From Devosia sp. 66-22 (lineage in GTDB: Bacteria; Pseudomonadota; Alphaproteobacteria; Rhizobiales; Devosiaceae), in NCBI GenBank assembly GCA_001899065.1, contig MKUZ01000030.1, positions 79,521 through 143,520 on the forward strand: 64,000 nt of DNA. The letters are read 5' to 3'. Position 1 is the first letter of the stretch, and every line of letters begins with the position of its first letter. Below the pieces are notes generated by a model. That model did not search any database, was not told the origin of the DNA, and saw only the letters and a program-made list of their open reading frames with translations. Of the stretch, positions 30,172 to 38,138 are shown piece after piece. The position numbers were made by a program, and so were the translations under genes.

Positions 30172-30194
30172 GCCCTCCGTCTCGGGCGGAGGGC
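30172..30194. terminator. Stem-loop between convergent genes
   Basis: GCCCTCCG (30172-30179) pairs with CGGAGGGC (30187-30194) around a 7-nt loop between the RidA stop and the convergent serine hydrolase stop. No T-run on either side, so a bidirectional terminator role is plausible but not secure. Confidence 0.4.
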
Positions 30195-30205
30195 GGGCAC
30201 CGGCA

Positions 30206-31372
30206 TCAAACTCCTGCAAGGGCCTCATGAAGGCGCATCAGCACATGGCGTGAGCGCGCATCCGTAGGGTCGGCGCGCATCTCGTTCATGGTGTAGCTGG
30301 CGCCGGCGCGGTGAGTGGGCCAGGCGGCGTGGATCGAGCCGCCGGCGCCGCTATGGCCGAAGGCGTCCGCGGGTGGTCCGAACCGTCCCTGCGGCGTCTG
30401 CAATGCCCACACTGTGCCGAACGCCATGGCCTCCGCGATATAGGGATCCATGAAGCGCGAGATTTCCTGCTGCCCGAGCGCGACCGTTTCAGGCTTGAGC
30501 ACCGTGACGCCGTCGAGCGTGCCGCCGAGCGCCATGCAGCCATAGTAGCGCGCCATCGACCGCGCATCGGCGATGCCGCCGGCGCCACCGATCTGGGCGG
30601 CATGGATGAAGCGCTGGTTCCAGGCCATCTCGTTGCTGGCGAACAGCGGCGGGTTGCCCCAGATCGACTTGAGGACCGGGTCGGCGAGCTGTTCTGCCGT
30701 CAGCGGGCCCATCCCTTCGCCCAGTCGCATCTTGCCGACCCGGGGCTCGTACTGCTCGGGCAGGCCGATCCACGCATCGAGGCCGAGCGGCCGCGCGAAC
30801 TCCTCCTCGAAGTAGCGGCCAAGCGTCCGCCCGTCGATGCGGCGGACCAGTGCGCCCAGAAGCCAGCCGATGGTCAGCGCATGATAGGCATGGAAAGCGT
30901 CGGGGTCGGGCGCCAGCGGCTGCGCGGCAAGCAGGCCCTCGATCTTCTCGTAGTCGGCCCAGTCCTCCTCGGTCAGCGGCGCTATCACGCCCGGTAGGCC
31001 CGCGCCGTGCGACACCACATGACGGATGCGCACCGTGTCCTTGCCGTTCTGTGCGAACTCCGGCCAGTACCGGGCCACCTTGTCGTTGAGGTCGAGCTGG
31101 CCACGCTCGACCAGCTTGAGCACGCAGGCGGCCATCAATCCCTTGGTGCCGGAGTAGATGACCTGGAGCGTGTCTTGCTGCCAGGGCCGACCGGGGGCCG
31201 CTTCGCCACCCCACAGGTCGACCACCATCCGCCCCTCATGCATCGCGGCGAACGCTGCACCGACGTCGGCGCGTTCAGTGAAATTGCGTTCGAATTCCGC
31301 CGCCACCGGTTCGAAGCCGGGCGCAACGAAGCCCCGGGCCGCGACACGGTCCGATGTCCAGTTGATCTGCAT
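30206..31372 (-). CDS. Class-C beta-lactamase-like serine hydrolase (EstB type)
   Basis: 388 aa without signal peptide. Nucleophile motif S74-G-T-K77, tyrosine region YHAYHALTIGW near residues 162-172, and a C-terminal GHSGAGGSIHAAW replacing the lactamase KTG. These cytoplasmic family members are usually esterases or D-amino acid amidases rather than true beta-lactamases. It is the last gene of the CUT2 transporter operon (eight bases after the ATPase stop), so it may de-esterify an imported compound. Substrate unknown. Confidence 0.85.
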   Translation of the reverse strand: MQINWTSDRVAARGFVAPGFEPVAAEFERNFTERADVGAAFAAMHEGRMVVDLWGGEAAPGRPWQQDTLQVIYSGTKGLMAACVLKLVERGQLDLNDKVARYWPEFAQNGKDTVRIRHVVSHGAGLPGVIAPLTEEDWADYEKIEGLLAAQPLAPDPDAFHAYHALTIGWLLGALVRRIDGRTLGRYFEEEFARPLGLDAWIGLPEQYEPRVGKMRLGEGMGPLTAEQLADPVLKSIWGNPPLFASNEMAWNQRFIHAAQIGGAGGIADARSMARYYGCMALGGTLDGVTVLKPETVALGQQEISRFMDPYIAEAMAFGTVWALQTPQGRFGPPADAFGHSGAGGSIHAAWPTHRAGASYTMNEMRADPTDARSRHVLMRLHEALAGV

Positions 31373-31379
31373 GTTTCCC

Positions 31380-32150
31380 TCAGTCGCCGTGGCCGGCCGC
31401 TTCGAACTCCTCGCCGCCCGCCATCAGATTCAGCACTTCCTCGCGCGTCTTCTCGCCCCGCAGGAAGTTCGCCGCCGTTCGCCCCTGGATCAGAACCGTG
31501 AACCGGTCGCCGACCTGCAAAGCATGCGTCGCATTGTGCGTGATGAACACCAGCGCGATGCCCTCGTCCCGCGCCTTGGAGATGAGATCGATGACGATCT
31601 TGCTCTCCTTGACGCCCAGCGCCGCGGTGGGCTCGTCGAGGATCAGCAGTCTGGCGCCGAAGTAGATGGCGCGCGAGATCGCGAGGGCCTGCCGCTCGCC
31701 GCCCGACATGGTGCCTACGAGCTGGTCGGCATCGTTGACCCGCCGGATGCCCATCGCCCGGATTTGCTCGAGCGCAATGCGGTTGGCGCTTGCATGGTCG
31801 AGGCGGCGAAACGGTCCCCAGCCCTTTGTCGGCTCGTTGCCGAGGAAGAAGTTGCGCGACACCGAGATCAGCGGGATCGTGCCCACGTCCTGGTGCACGG
31901 TGCCGATGCCATAGCCCTGCGCGTCGCGCGGGCTGCGGAAGGTCACGGGCTCGCCGTTGAAACGGACGGTGCCCAGCGTCGGCGTGAGCACGCCCGACAT
32001 GATCTTGATCAGCGTCGACTTGCCCGCGCCATTGTCGCCGAGGAGGCAGTGCACTTCGCCCGGATAGACGTCGAGGTCGACACGGTTGAGGGCAAGGTTG
32101 TTGCCGAAGCTGCGCGACACGCTTTCGAGCTGCATGAGGGGCGTGCTCAT
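31380..32150 (-). CDS. Sugar ABC transporter ATPase, single-domain (FrcA-like, CUT2)
   Basis: 256 aa from ATG at 32150, overlapping the permease stop (ATGA). One nucleotide-binding domain only: Walker A GDNGAGKST (about residues 39-47), VHQDVGTIPLISVSRNFFLGNEP, signature MSGGERQALAISRAI, Walker B LLILDEPTAALG. Half the size of duplicated RbsA-type ATPases, like rhizobial FrcA for fructose, mannose and ribose. Confidence 0.93.
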   Translation of the reverse strand: MSTPLMQLESVSRSFGNNLALNRVDLDVYPGEVHCLLGDNGAGKSTLIKIMSGVLTPTLGTVRFNGEPVTFRSPRDAQGYGIGTVHQDVGTIPLISVSRNFFLGNEPTKGWGPFRRLDHASANRIALEQIRAMGIRRVNDADQLVGTMSGGERQALAISRAIYFGARLLILDEPTAALGVKESKIVIDLISKARDEGIALVFITHNATHALQVGDRFTVLIQGRTAANFLRGEKTREEVLNLMAGGEEFEAAGHGD

Positions 32151-33181
32151 TTGCGGCGCGCTCCCCGGCTCAGCGCCGCGTTGCGGATGATGTTGTTGGT
32201 GAGCACCGCGAGCACCAGCAGCGCGCCGATGAAGGTCTGCAGCCAGTCCGTCGGCCACCCCGTGTAGAACAGCCCGAGGCTCACAATGCCATAGATGACG
32301 CAGCCCAGCACAATGCCCGTCACCGAGCCGAAGCCGCCCTGCAGCAGCACGCCGCCGATCACCGCGGCGATGGCCGTCTGGAACACGTAGCCCTGGCCCT
32401 GCGCCGCGTTGCCCTGATTGTACATCACGGCCGACATGATGCCCACGAACGAGGCGCTCACCGCCGTCCAGATGAAGAGAATCAGCTTGACCCGGCTGAC
32501 GGGGACGCCGGCGCGGCGCGCCGCGTCGGCATTGCCGCCGGTCGCGAGGATCCAGTTGCCGAAGCGAGTCTGGCGCAGCACCCACGCCGCGAGCAAGGCC
32601 GCGAACACCCACCACAGCACCGAGACGTTGAAGTAGTTCCACTTGCTGGCCAGGATCGGCTCGGCCCAGCCCGCATCCTTGAACGACACATTGGACGAGC
32701 CCGAGATCAACCGGCTCAAGCCGAGCGAGGTGCCGGCGAGGATGAAGTTCGTCGCGAGCGTCACGATGAAGCTGGGCAGCTTCGTCCAGTTGACGAGGAA
32801 CGCATTGAAGCAGCCCACGGCGACGCCGAGCGCCAGTGCGAGGGTGAAGGTATAGGCAACCGGCAGGCCGTAGAACCCGCTTCCAAGCGCCACGATGATG
32901 GCCGAGGCGCCCACCACCGAGCCCGTCGACAGGTCGAACTCGCCCGAGATCATCAGCAGGCCGATCGGGATGGCGATGATGCCCAGTTCTGCTGCGGTGT
33001 TCAGCCAGCCTGCCGTGCCGGCAACGGTGAGGAAGCCGCTGGCGCCACCGACGATGCCGAAGAAGATGTAGATGATGACCGCGGCGATTGCCGGGCCGAT
33101 CCAGGCCACCTGCAGCATCCGCTCGACCAGACTGGCCCGCGGCGTCGCCGGTGTTTCAAGGGTCTGTTCCATTGCAGCCAT
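32147..33181 (-). CDS. Sugar ABC transporter permease (RbsC/FrcC-like, CUT2)
   Basis: 344 aa, about eight to ten hydrophobic segments. GEFDLSTGSVVGASAIIVALG near residues 80-100 and RQTRFGNWILATGGNADAARRAGVPV near 206-230 are CUT2 permease signatures. Central gene of the SBP-permease-ATPase set. Confidence 0.93.
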   Translation of the reverse strand: MAAMEQTLETPATPRASLVERMLQVAWIGPAIAAVIIYIFFGIVGGASGFLTVAGTAGWLNTAAELGIIAIPIGLLMISGEFDLSTGSVVGASAIIVALGSGFYGLPVAYTFTLALALGVAVGCFNAFLVNWTKLPSFIVTLATNFILAGTSLGLSRLISGSSNVSFKDAGWAEPILASKWNYFNVSVLWWVFAALLAAWVLRQTRFGNWILATGGNADAARRAGVPVSRVKLILFIWTAVSASFVGIMSAVMYNQGNAAQGQGYVFQTAIAAVIGGVLLQGGFGSVTGIVLGCVIYGIVSLGLFYTGWPTDWLQTFIGALLVLAVLTNNIIRNAALSRGARRK

Positions 33182-33245
33182 GATGATCGAAAGAACTCAC
33201 GTGAAGGGTGAGGCCAAAGCGGTGGTGGCCGCAAGAGGGGAGGCC

Positions 33246-33264
33246 GGCCGTGCAGCGCACGGCC
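33246..33264 (-). promoter_or_regulatory. Stem-loop between SBP and permease genes
   Basis: GGCCGTGC (33246-33253) and GCACGGCC (33257-33264) form an 8-bp perfect stem with a 3-nt loop just after the SBP stop. No T-tract follows on the minus strand. Confidence 0.6.
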
Positions 33265-33277
33265 AGCCCCGGGAGGA

Positions 33278-34261
33278 TCAGTTCGCGCCGCGCGAGCCGG
33301 CGAAGTCCTTGTTGACCTTGAGGACCGCCGCGGCGTTGTCCTTGGTCACCAGGTAGGGGCCGACCCACACCACGTTTGACGGGGCCATCTGGTACTTGTT
33401 GTACAGGTGCGGGATCAGCACGCCGTAATAGCCCTGGAGGAACGGCTGCTGGTCGGAGGCAAAGCTCATCTCGCCCGCCTCGATCGCTTCGAGCACCGTA
33501 TTGCCCAGGTCCATCGTGCCCAGGTCGACGCTGCGGCCGGTGGCACGCACGGCGCGGATCGACTCCAGCGCGTCTACCGCCACGGCGACGCCCAGCGTGA
33601 TCACGCCGTCGATGGTCTGGTCCTGCATCAGCATGGCGCTGACCGCGGCCTGCACCTTCTGGCTGTTGCCGATATCCTCGGACGCGAGGGTGACCATCTT
33701 GGCGGTGCCGCCGGCTTCGGTGACCGCTTCGATGTAGCCCTTGCAGCGCAGTTCGAGCACCGGGTTGGCCGCGATCTGGTTGATGCACAGGCCGTTCTTG
33801 ACGCCATTGCCGACGGCGACTTTGCCGCCCTCATAGCCCATCTGGTAGCTGTCTTCGCCGATGAAGCCGATGGCGCCCAGTTCCTTGAACTTGTTGCCGC
33901 CCGAGTTGATGATGATCACGGGGATGCCCTGTTCGGCCGCCTGCTTGATCAGCGGCTCGGTGGGCTCGGGGAAGAAGTTGCCCACCGCGATGGCCGCCGG
34001 CTTGCGCGCAATGGCTGCCTCGAACATGCGGGTATAGACCGGCACGATATCGTTGAAGTCGGCCGGAGCGGTCCACTGGCCCTTCACGCCGAGTTCTTCC
34101 ACGGCCGTGTTGAAGCCCTGCTGGACCGCGCCCCAGAACGGGTCCGAGCTCGGGCCGCCGAGCATGATGATGGTCTGGTCGTCCTGCGCCTTGGCCGCCA
34201 GCGGGGCGGACACGGCCATGATGGCAGCAAGCGCCACGGCGCTCAGATGCGTGATCTTCAC
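33278..34261 (-). CDS. Sugar ABC transporter substrate-binding protein (RbsB-like, CUT2)
   Basis: 327 aa. Signal peptide residues 1-25 (cleaved after AKA), then the mature TIIMLGGPSSDPFWGAVQQGF typical of the RbsB family. KPAAIAVGNF and DGVITLGVAVAVDAL are conserved family positions. Expected ligand a monosaccharide or polyol; the co-encoded hydrolases allow an esterified derivative. Expression is probably controlled by the palindrome at 34351-34370. Confidence 0.92.
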   Translation of the reverse strand: MKITHLSAVALAAIMAVSAPLAAKAQDDQTIIMLGGPSSDPFWGAVQQGFNTAVEELGVKGQWTAPADFNDIVPVYTRMFEAAIARKPAAIAVGNFFPEPTEPLIKQAAEQGIPVIIINSGGNKFKELGAIGFIGEDSYQMGYEGGKVAVGNGVKNGLCINQIAANPVLELRCKGYIEAVTEAGGTAKMVTLASEDIGNSQKVQAAVSAMLMQDQTIDGVITLGVAVAVDALESIRAVRATGRSVDLGTMDLGNTVLEAIEAGEMSFASDQQPFLQGYYGVLIPHLYNKYQMAPSNVVWVGPYLVTKDNAAAVLKVNKDFAGSRGAN

Positions 34262-34350
34262 GATGGTTCTCCCTTATCGGCGCATCGGCGATGCGCCTCG
34301 CTCCCCGGGCTGGCTCGTTTCGAGTCTCAGCCTCGATGCCCAATCGTTAT

Positions 34351-34370
34351 TAGATCATACGTATTATGTA
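34351..34370. promoter_or_regulatory. 20-bp operator palindrome upstream of the CUT2 operon
   Basis: Positions 34351-34370 read as a near-perfect dyad centred on ATACGTAT (34357-34364): eight of ten base pairs are complementary. The first 16 bases match 35094-35109 at 13 positions. Placement about 90 nt before the SBP start suits an operator for the GntR regulator at 35141. Confidence 0.6.
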
Positions 34371-34400
34371 AATGGGCCTTCAGTCGTTGCGCGACCTTGC

Positions 34401-35048
34401 TCAGCCGTTGCGCAACTTCAGGATGCTTTTCGCCTCTTTTGCTAGCGCTTTTCCGAGGATCTCATGCGACGCTTCCTCGAGATGGACGCCGTCGATCCCT
34501 GCATGCACCACCTTGTTGGCGTCGAAATGGAAGCATCCCGTGCGGTGGGCGACCTGCTCGAGATAGTAGGCGTGGTCGGCGCAGCGCCGGTGTCCGTTGC
34601 CCCAGATTGCCGGCTCGGCCGCTTCGCCCAGGGCAGGGGGCGTGACGATGAGGATTTCCGGCCCGCGCTCGACCAGGGCATAGTGGCCCTTGACCATCTG
34701 GATCAGCGTCAGCACGCCGCGCGCCGAGTTGAAGGCGCTGATCGAGAACTGGTCCTTGAAATCATTGGTCCCCAGCATGATGATCAGCAGGTCCATCGGG
34801 GCGTGGCTTTCGATGATCGGGATCAGCGTGCGCGAGCCGTTCTTGTGGATGCCCTCGATGGGGTCGTCGAACACCGTCGTCCGCCCGCTCAGCCCCTCCT
34901 CGATGATCTGCGCCGGCTCCCCCAGGTGCCGCCCCATCACCTGCGCCCACCGCCGCTCGAACGCGATCCGGTCCGGCGTCTGCGCGATATTGGCATAAGG
35001 CGGGCACCCCCACGTATTGGAGTCCCCAAAACAAACAATACTCACCAT
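34401..35048 (-). CDS. SGNH/GDSL hydrolase
   Basis: 215 aa without signal peptide. Block I nucleophile in CFGDSNTWG (Ser10), GLSGRTTVFDD for the oxyanion Gly region, GTND in block III (about residues 93-96) and DGVHL with the catalytic Asp-x-x-His near residue 186. Likely a cytoplasmic carbohydrate esterase or acyl esterase. It lies between the CUT2 SBP and the GntR gene and shares the divergent promoter region carrying the second operator copy, so it probably belongs to the same regulon. Confidence 0.88.
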   Translation of the reverse strand: MVSIVCFGDSNTWGCPPYANIAQTPDRIAFERRWAQVMGRHLGEPAQIIEEGLSGRTTVFDDPIEGIHKNGSRTLIPIIESHAPMDLLIIMLGTNDFKDQFSISAFNSARGVLTLIQMVKGHYALVERGPEILIVTPPALGEAAEPAIWGNGHRRCADHAYYLEQVAHRTGCFHFDANKVVHAGIDGVHLEEASHEILGKALAKEAKSILKLRNG

Positions 35049-35093
35049 CCCCGCCCATCCCGCCCAGTTGCAAATCGCCGCCGCGTTCCTGTA

Positions 35094-35113
35094 TAGGTCC
35101 TACATATTACTCA
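35094..35113. promoter_or_regulatory. Second copy of the GntR-associated operator motif
   Basis: 35094-35109 matches the palindrome half at 34351-34366 at 13 of 16 positions, including TAC(A/G)TATTA. The dyad is weaker here (five of ten pairs). It sits in the 92-nt gap between the divergent SGNH hydrolase and GntR genes, a natural place for autoregulation. Confidence 0.5.
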
Positions 35114-35140
35114 ACACAATCACTTGGCGAGGACCTCGAG

Positions 35141-35872
35141 GTGACAGTTTACCGCCGCCCCGACCCGATTCCACTAAACCGCAGCCGCCCGGTCGCTACC
35201 CTCGACCAGGGCCCCATCCGGCCGGAGCAGGAGGATCTCCACCACCTGGTCGCCCGCCGGATTTTTCTCGCCATCGTCGCCGGCACCTACGCCGAAGGCG
35301 GCATCCTCCCGACCGAGCAGGCGCTGAGCGAGGAGCTCGGAGTCAGCCGGACCGCATTGCGCGAGGCGATCAAGGGCCTCGCCTCCAAGGGGCTGCTTGA
35401 GACACGTCGGCGGCGCGGCACCATGGTCCTCGATCGCAGCCGCTGGAACATGTTGGACGCCGACGTCATCGATTGGCTGCGCCGCGACGAGAGCGCTGCG
35501 GTCAGCGGCGAGTTATGGGAGGCGGTCGTCGCTTTCCTGCCGCGTGTCGCCCAGGTCGCCGCGCACCGAGGCGCGTCAGCTGCTCTGCGCCATGCCGCTC
35601 TGGTGCGCGGTCATGATACCATCGAGGCCCGCGTCGACTTTCTTGTCGCTGTTGCGCGCGGGGCCGGCAACCGTTTCGCCCTCTCGGTGATTACCGGCGC
35701 GCTCCAGAATCTGATCGCGCGGGACCGCTCCTATCTCGAACGCGCCACCAGTGATCTCACCACGGAGGCCGCACGCGCCATCGTCGCGCAGCTCGAATTG
35801 GGCAGCACCGATCTGCTCGACGCGGCTCTGACCGGCGATCTGCGTTTCGCGTCGCGGACTGTTCCTGCGTAG
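35141..35872 (+). CDS. GntR-family regulator (FadR subfamily)
   Basis: 243 aa from GTG 35141. Winged HTH around residues 32-95 (LPTEQALSEELGVSRTALREAIKGLASKGLL), then a helical FCD-type effector domain that is shorter and less conserved than usual. Divergent from the SGNH hydrolase and, beyond it, the CUT2 operon; the repeated operator supports control of both. Only three bases separate its stop from the convergent SDR stop. Confidence 0.9.
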   Translation: MTVYRRPDPIPLNRSRPVATLDQGPIRPEQEDLHHLVARRIFLAIVAGTYAEGGILPTEQALSEELGVSRTALREAIKGLASKGLLETRRRRGTMVLDRSRWNMLDADVIDWLRRDESAAVSGELWEAVVAFLPRVAQVAAHRGASAALRHAALVRGHDTIEARVDFLVAVARGAGNRFALSVITGALQNLIARDRSYLERATSDLTTEAARAIVAQLELGSTDLLDAALTGDLRFASRTVPA

Positions 35873-35875
35873 GGT

Positions 35876-36661
35876 CTATCGGTCGGGGCGCCCGTCATAG
35901 CGGACGAGGTTCCGCATGTACCCGCCATCGAGATACACCTCGGTGCCTGTCATGTAGCGGGCATCGTCCGAGCAGATGAAGGCGACCAGCTTGGCAACGT
36001 CGTTCGTGGTGCCGATGCCGAGCGGTATCCATTCGTCGAACGTGCCGCGCCCGATCGCTTCGATCACATCGCGGTTGATATCGGTCTCGATCGCGCCCGG
36101 ACTGACAGTGACGGCGCGGATGCCGAACTCGGCCCACTCCAGTGCGCAACTGCGGGTGAGCATGCGCAGCCCGGCCTTCGCCACCGAATAGTGCGCGAAG
36201 CCCTTGCGGGGCACCTCCTCGTGGATCGACGAGATATTGACGATCACGCCTCCGCCGCTGGTCGCCATGCGCGGCTGCGCCAGCTGCGACACGCGGAACG
36301 GAGCGGTCAGGTTGACGTCAATTACGCCGTTCCAGTCGGCAAGCGGCATCGTCTCAAGCTTGGCTGGTCCTTCGTAGCCGGCGTTGTTGACGAGCATATC
36401 CAGTCGATCGAACCGTCGATCAAATGCCGAGAAGATCGCCTCATGCTGCTCGGGGTTTGCGAGGTCGCCGGCAACGATGGCGGCCCGAACGTCGTGACAT
36501 GCCGCAACTCGCGCCGCGAGCAGCGCCGCCTCCGGCGTCGCCTTGCGCACGTGCAATGCAACATCGGCGCCCTGCGCGGCCAGTTCCTCGGCAATCGCGA
36601 GGCCGATGCCGCGGGCCGCACCGGTGATGAGGGCGGTCCGCCCCGCAAAGCGCCGGCTCAT
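35876..36661 (-). CDS. SDR-family NAD(P)-dependent oxidoreductase
   Basis: 261 aa. Classical SDR: cofactor motif TGAARGIG (about residues 13-20), NNAG (about 92-95), catalytic Ser and YSVAK (about 158-162), and PGAIET after the active site. Start ATG 36661 overlaps the GntR stop (ATGA). In this cluster the probable role is sugar or sugar-lactone dehydrogenation feeding the dehydratase made from the opposite strand. Confidence 0.92.
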   Translation of the reverse strand: MSRRFAGRTALITGAARGIGLAIAEELAAQGADVALHVRKATPEAALLAARVAACHDVRAAIVAGDLANPEQHEAIFSAFDRRFDRLDMLVNNAGYEGPAKLETMPLADWNGVIDVNLTAPFRVSQLAQPRMATSGGGVIVNISSIHEEVPRKGFAHYSVAKAGLRMLTRSCALEWAEFGIRAVTVSPGAIETDINRDVIEAIGRGTFDEWIPLGIGTTNDVAKLVAFICSDDARYMTGTEVYLDGGYMRNLVRYDGRPDR

Positions 36662-37359
36662 GGCTTCCGCTCGAGCGCGCGGGTGGCCATTACCATGTGC
36701 TGCTTCATCTCGCGGAATGCGGCATCGGCATCGCGCTTGAGGATGGCGGCGACGATCGCCTCATGCATGCGTTGCACCGCGTCGATCTCCTCGAGATTAA
36801 CCCGGCGCTGCATGCCCTTGAGCGAGGCATCCTCCATCGCGGTCCGGATCGATTGCACCATGTGTTCGTAGAGCGTGTTTCCACTGGCCCGGGAGATGGC
36901 GACGTGGAGGCTCGCATCGAGTTGGGCGTAACGCTGCGCATCGCCAAGGGCAGCGCGCATCTGGGCGAGCAGCCCTTCCATCGCGACCGCGTCGTCCGCC
37001 CCGTAGCGCTCTGCGGCAAGCGCCGCCGCTTCGCATTCCAGTCCGCGACGCAGTTCCATCAGTTCGATCACCGAATTTCGGGTGGTCTGGAGGGCGTGGG
37101 TGAAAAAAACTTCGAGCGAGGCGCGGTTGAGGGCGCCGACGATGGCGCCGCGGCCGTTGCGGATTTCGATGACGCCCAAACCCCTGAGATTTCTAAGGGC
37201 TTCGCGGACGACGGGGCGGCTGACGCCGAGCAGTTCGGTGAGTTTCGCCTCCGATGGGAGGGCCGCGCCAGGCTTGAGATCCTGCGAACGTATGTGCTCC
37301 AGCAGGGCTGCCGAAGCCCTGTCGCCGAGGGTTGTGTTGTCAAGGCGCTGAAGTCCCAT
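36658..37359 (-). CDS. GntR-family regulator (FadR/FCD type)
   Basis: 233 aa from ATG at 37359; a GTG at 37386 would add nine residues and cannot be excluded. Winged HTH with LPSEAKLTELLGVSRPVVREALRNL and the FCD domain with metal-ligand-like residues (D and H in QLDASLHVAISRASGN, H in QRMHEAIVAAI). Divergent from the RraA-like operon. It probably binds the CTGT-N3-ACAG dyad at 37398-37408 and controls both directions. Confidence 0.92.
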   Translation of the reverse strand: MGLQRLDNTTLGDRASAALLEHIRSQDLKPGAALPSEAKLTELLGVSRPVVREALRNLRGLGVIEIRNGRGAIVGALNRASLEVFFTHALQTTRNSVIELMELRRGLECEAAALAAERYGADDAVAMEGLLAQMRAALGDAQRYAQLDASLHVAISRASGNTLYEHMVQSIRTAMEDASLKGMQRRVNLEEIDAVQRMHEAIVAAILKRDADAAFREMKQHMVMATRALERKP

Positions 37360-37397
37360 GACCCCATCGATAGTCGCTGCGACCACATGCCGTCAAT

Positions 37398-37439
37398 CTG
37401 TCTTACAGCTTGACAGTAATCCGAGTGACTGCCTACGGT
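37398..37439 (+). promoter_or_regulatory. Divergent GntR operator and sigma70 promoter
   Basis: CTGTCTTACAG at 37398-37408 has perfect 4-bp arms with a 3-nt centre, fitting FadR-type sites. Right after it lies TTGACA (37410-37415), an 18-nt spacer and TACGGT (37434-37439), a good promoter for the gene at 37458. Repressor binding would overlap the -35 edge. Confidence 0.55.
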
Positions 37440-37457
37440 CCTGCCAAGGAGACCGTC

Positions 37458-38138
37458 ATGACCGCTCAATCCGCGAACCCGCTCGACCTGCTGCGCACCC
37501 GGCTGCACACGGCCGTGGTCGGCGACATCCTCGACACGCTGGGACTCACCCACCAGTTCCTGCCGCCCGAAATCAGGGCTGTGGACCCCGACCGGGTCAT
37601 GGTGGGCCGGGCGATGACCGTGCTCGAGGCCGACTGCGCCTCCGACCGGCTGGGTCACCAGCCCGGCGTCGACTCCTTCGGCATGATGTTCCGTGCGCTC
37701 GACTCGCTGCAGCCGGGCGAGGTCTACATCTGCACCGGCTCGTCACCGCGTTACGCGCTGTGGGGCGAACTGATGTCGACCCGCGCCCAGGCACTGGGTG
37801 CCGCGGGCGCTGTACTTGACGGCTTCCATCGCGACACGCGCGGCGTCCGCGCCCTCGACCTGCCGGTGTTCTCGATGGGCAGCTACGCACAGGACCAGCG
37901 CCTGCGCGGCCGCGTCATCGACTACCGGTGCCCCATCGAATTCGGCAACGGCGTGCGCGTCGAGAATGGCGATGTTGTCTTCGGCGACATCGACGGTGTC
38001 GTCATCATCCCCGCCGTGCGGCTCGACGAAGTGGTCGAGCTGGCGCTGGCCAAGGTGGATGGCGAGGAGCAGGTGCGCGCGATGATCGAGGCCGGCGGCT
38101 CGACCGAGAAGATCTTCGAAGAAACAGGCATCATGTGA
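37458..38138 (+). CDS. RraA-like family protein (possible HMG/CHA-type aldolase)
   Basis: 226 aa from ATG 37458, preceded by AAGGAGA. RraA fold signatures: TAVVGDILDTLG near the N-terminus, GELMSTRAQALGAAGAVLDGFHRDTRG with the metal-binding Arg/Asp pattern, then GDIDGVVIIP. Members include RNase-E inhibitor RraA and class II 4-hydroxy-4-methyl-2-oxoglutarate aldolases. Operon context with an IlvD/Edd dehydratase favours an aldolase or decarboxylase acting on a 2-keto-3-deoxy sugar acid. Confidence 0.82.
   Translation: MTAQSANPLDLLRTRLHTAVVGDILDTLGLTHQFLPPEIRAVDPDRVMVGRAMTVLEADCASDRLGHQPGVDSFGMMFRALDSLQPGEVYICTGSSPRYALWGELMSTRAQALGAAGAVLDGFHRDTRGVRALDLPVFSMGSYAQDQRLRGRVIDYRCPIEFGNGVRVENGDVVFGDIDGVVIIPAVRLDEVVELALAKVDGEEQVRAMIEAGGSTEKIFEETGIM

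Noticed and set aside
30206-31372. Antibiotic-resistance beta-lactamase
   Set aside because: No export signal, no KTG box, and the gene belongs to a sugar transporter operon; esterase/amidase is more likely.
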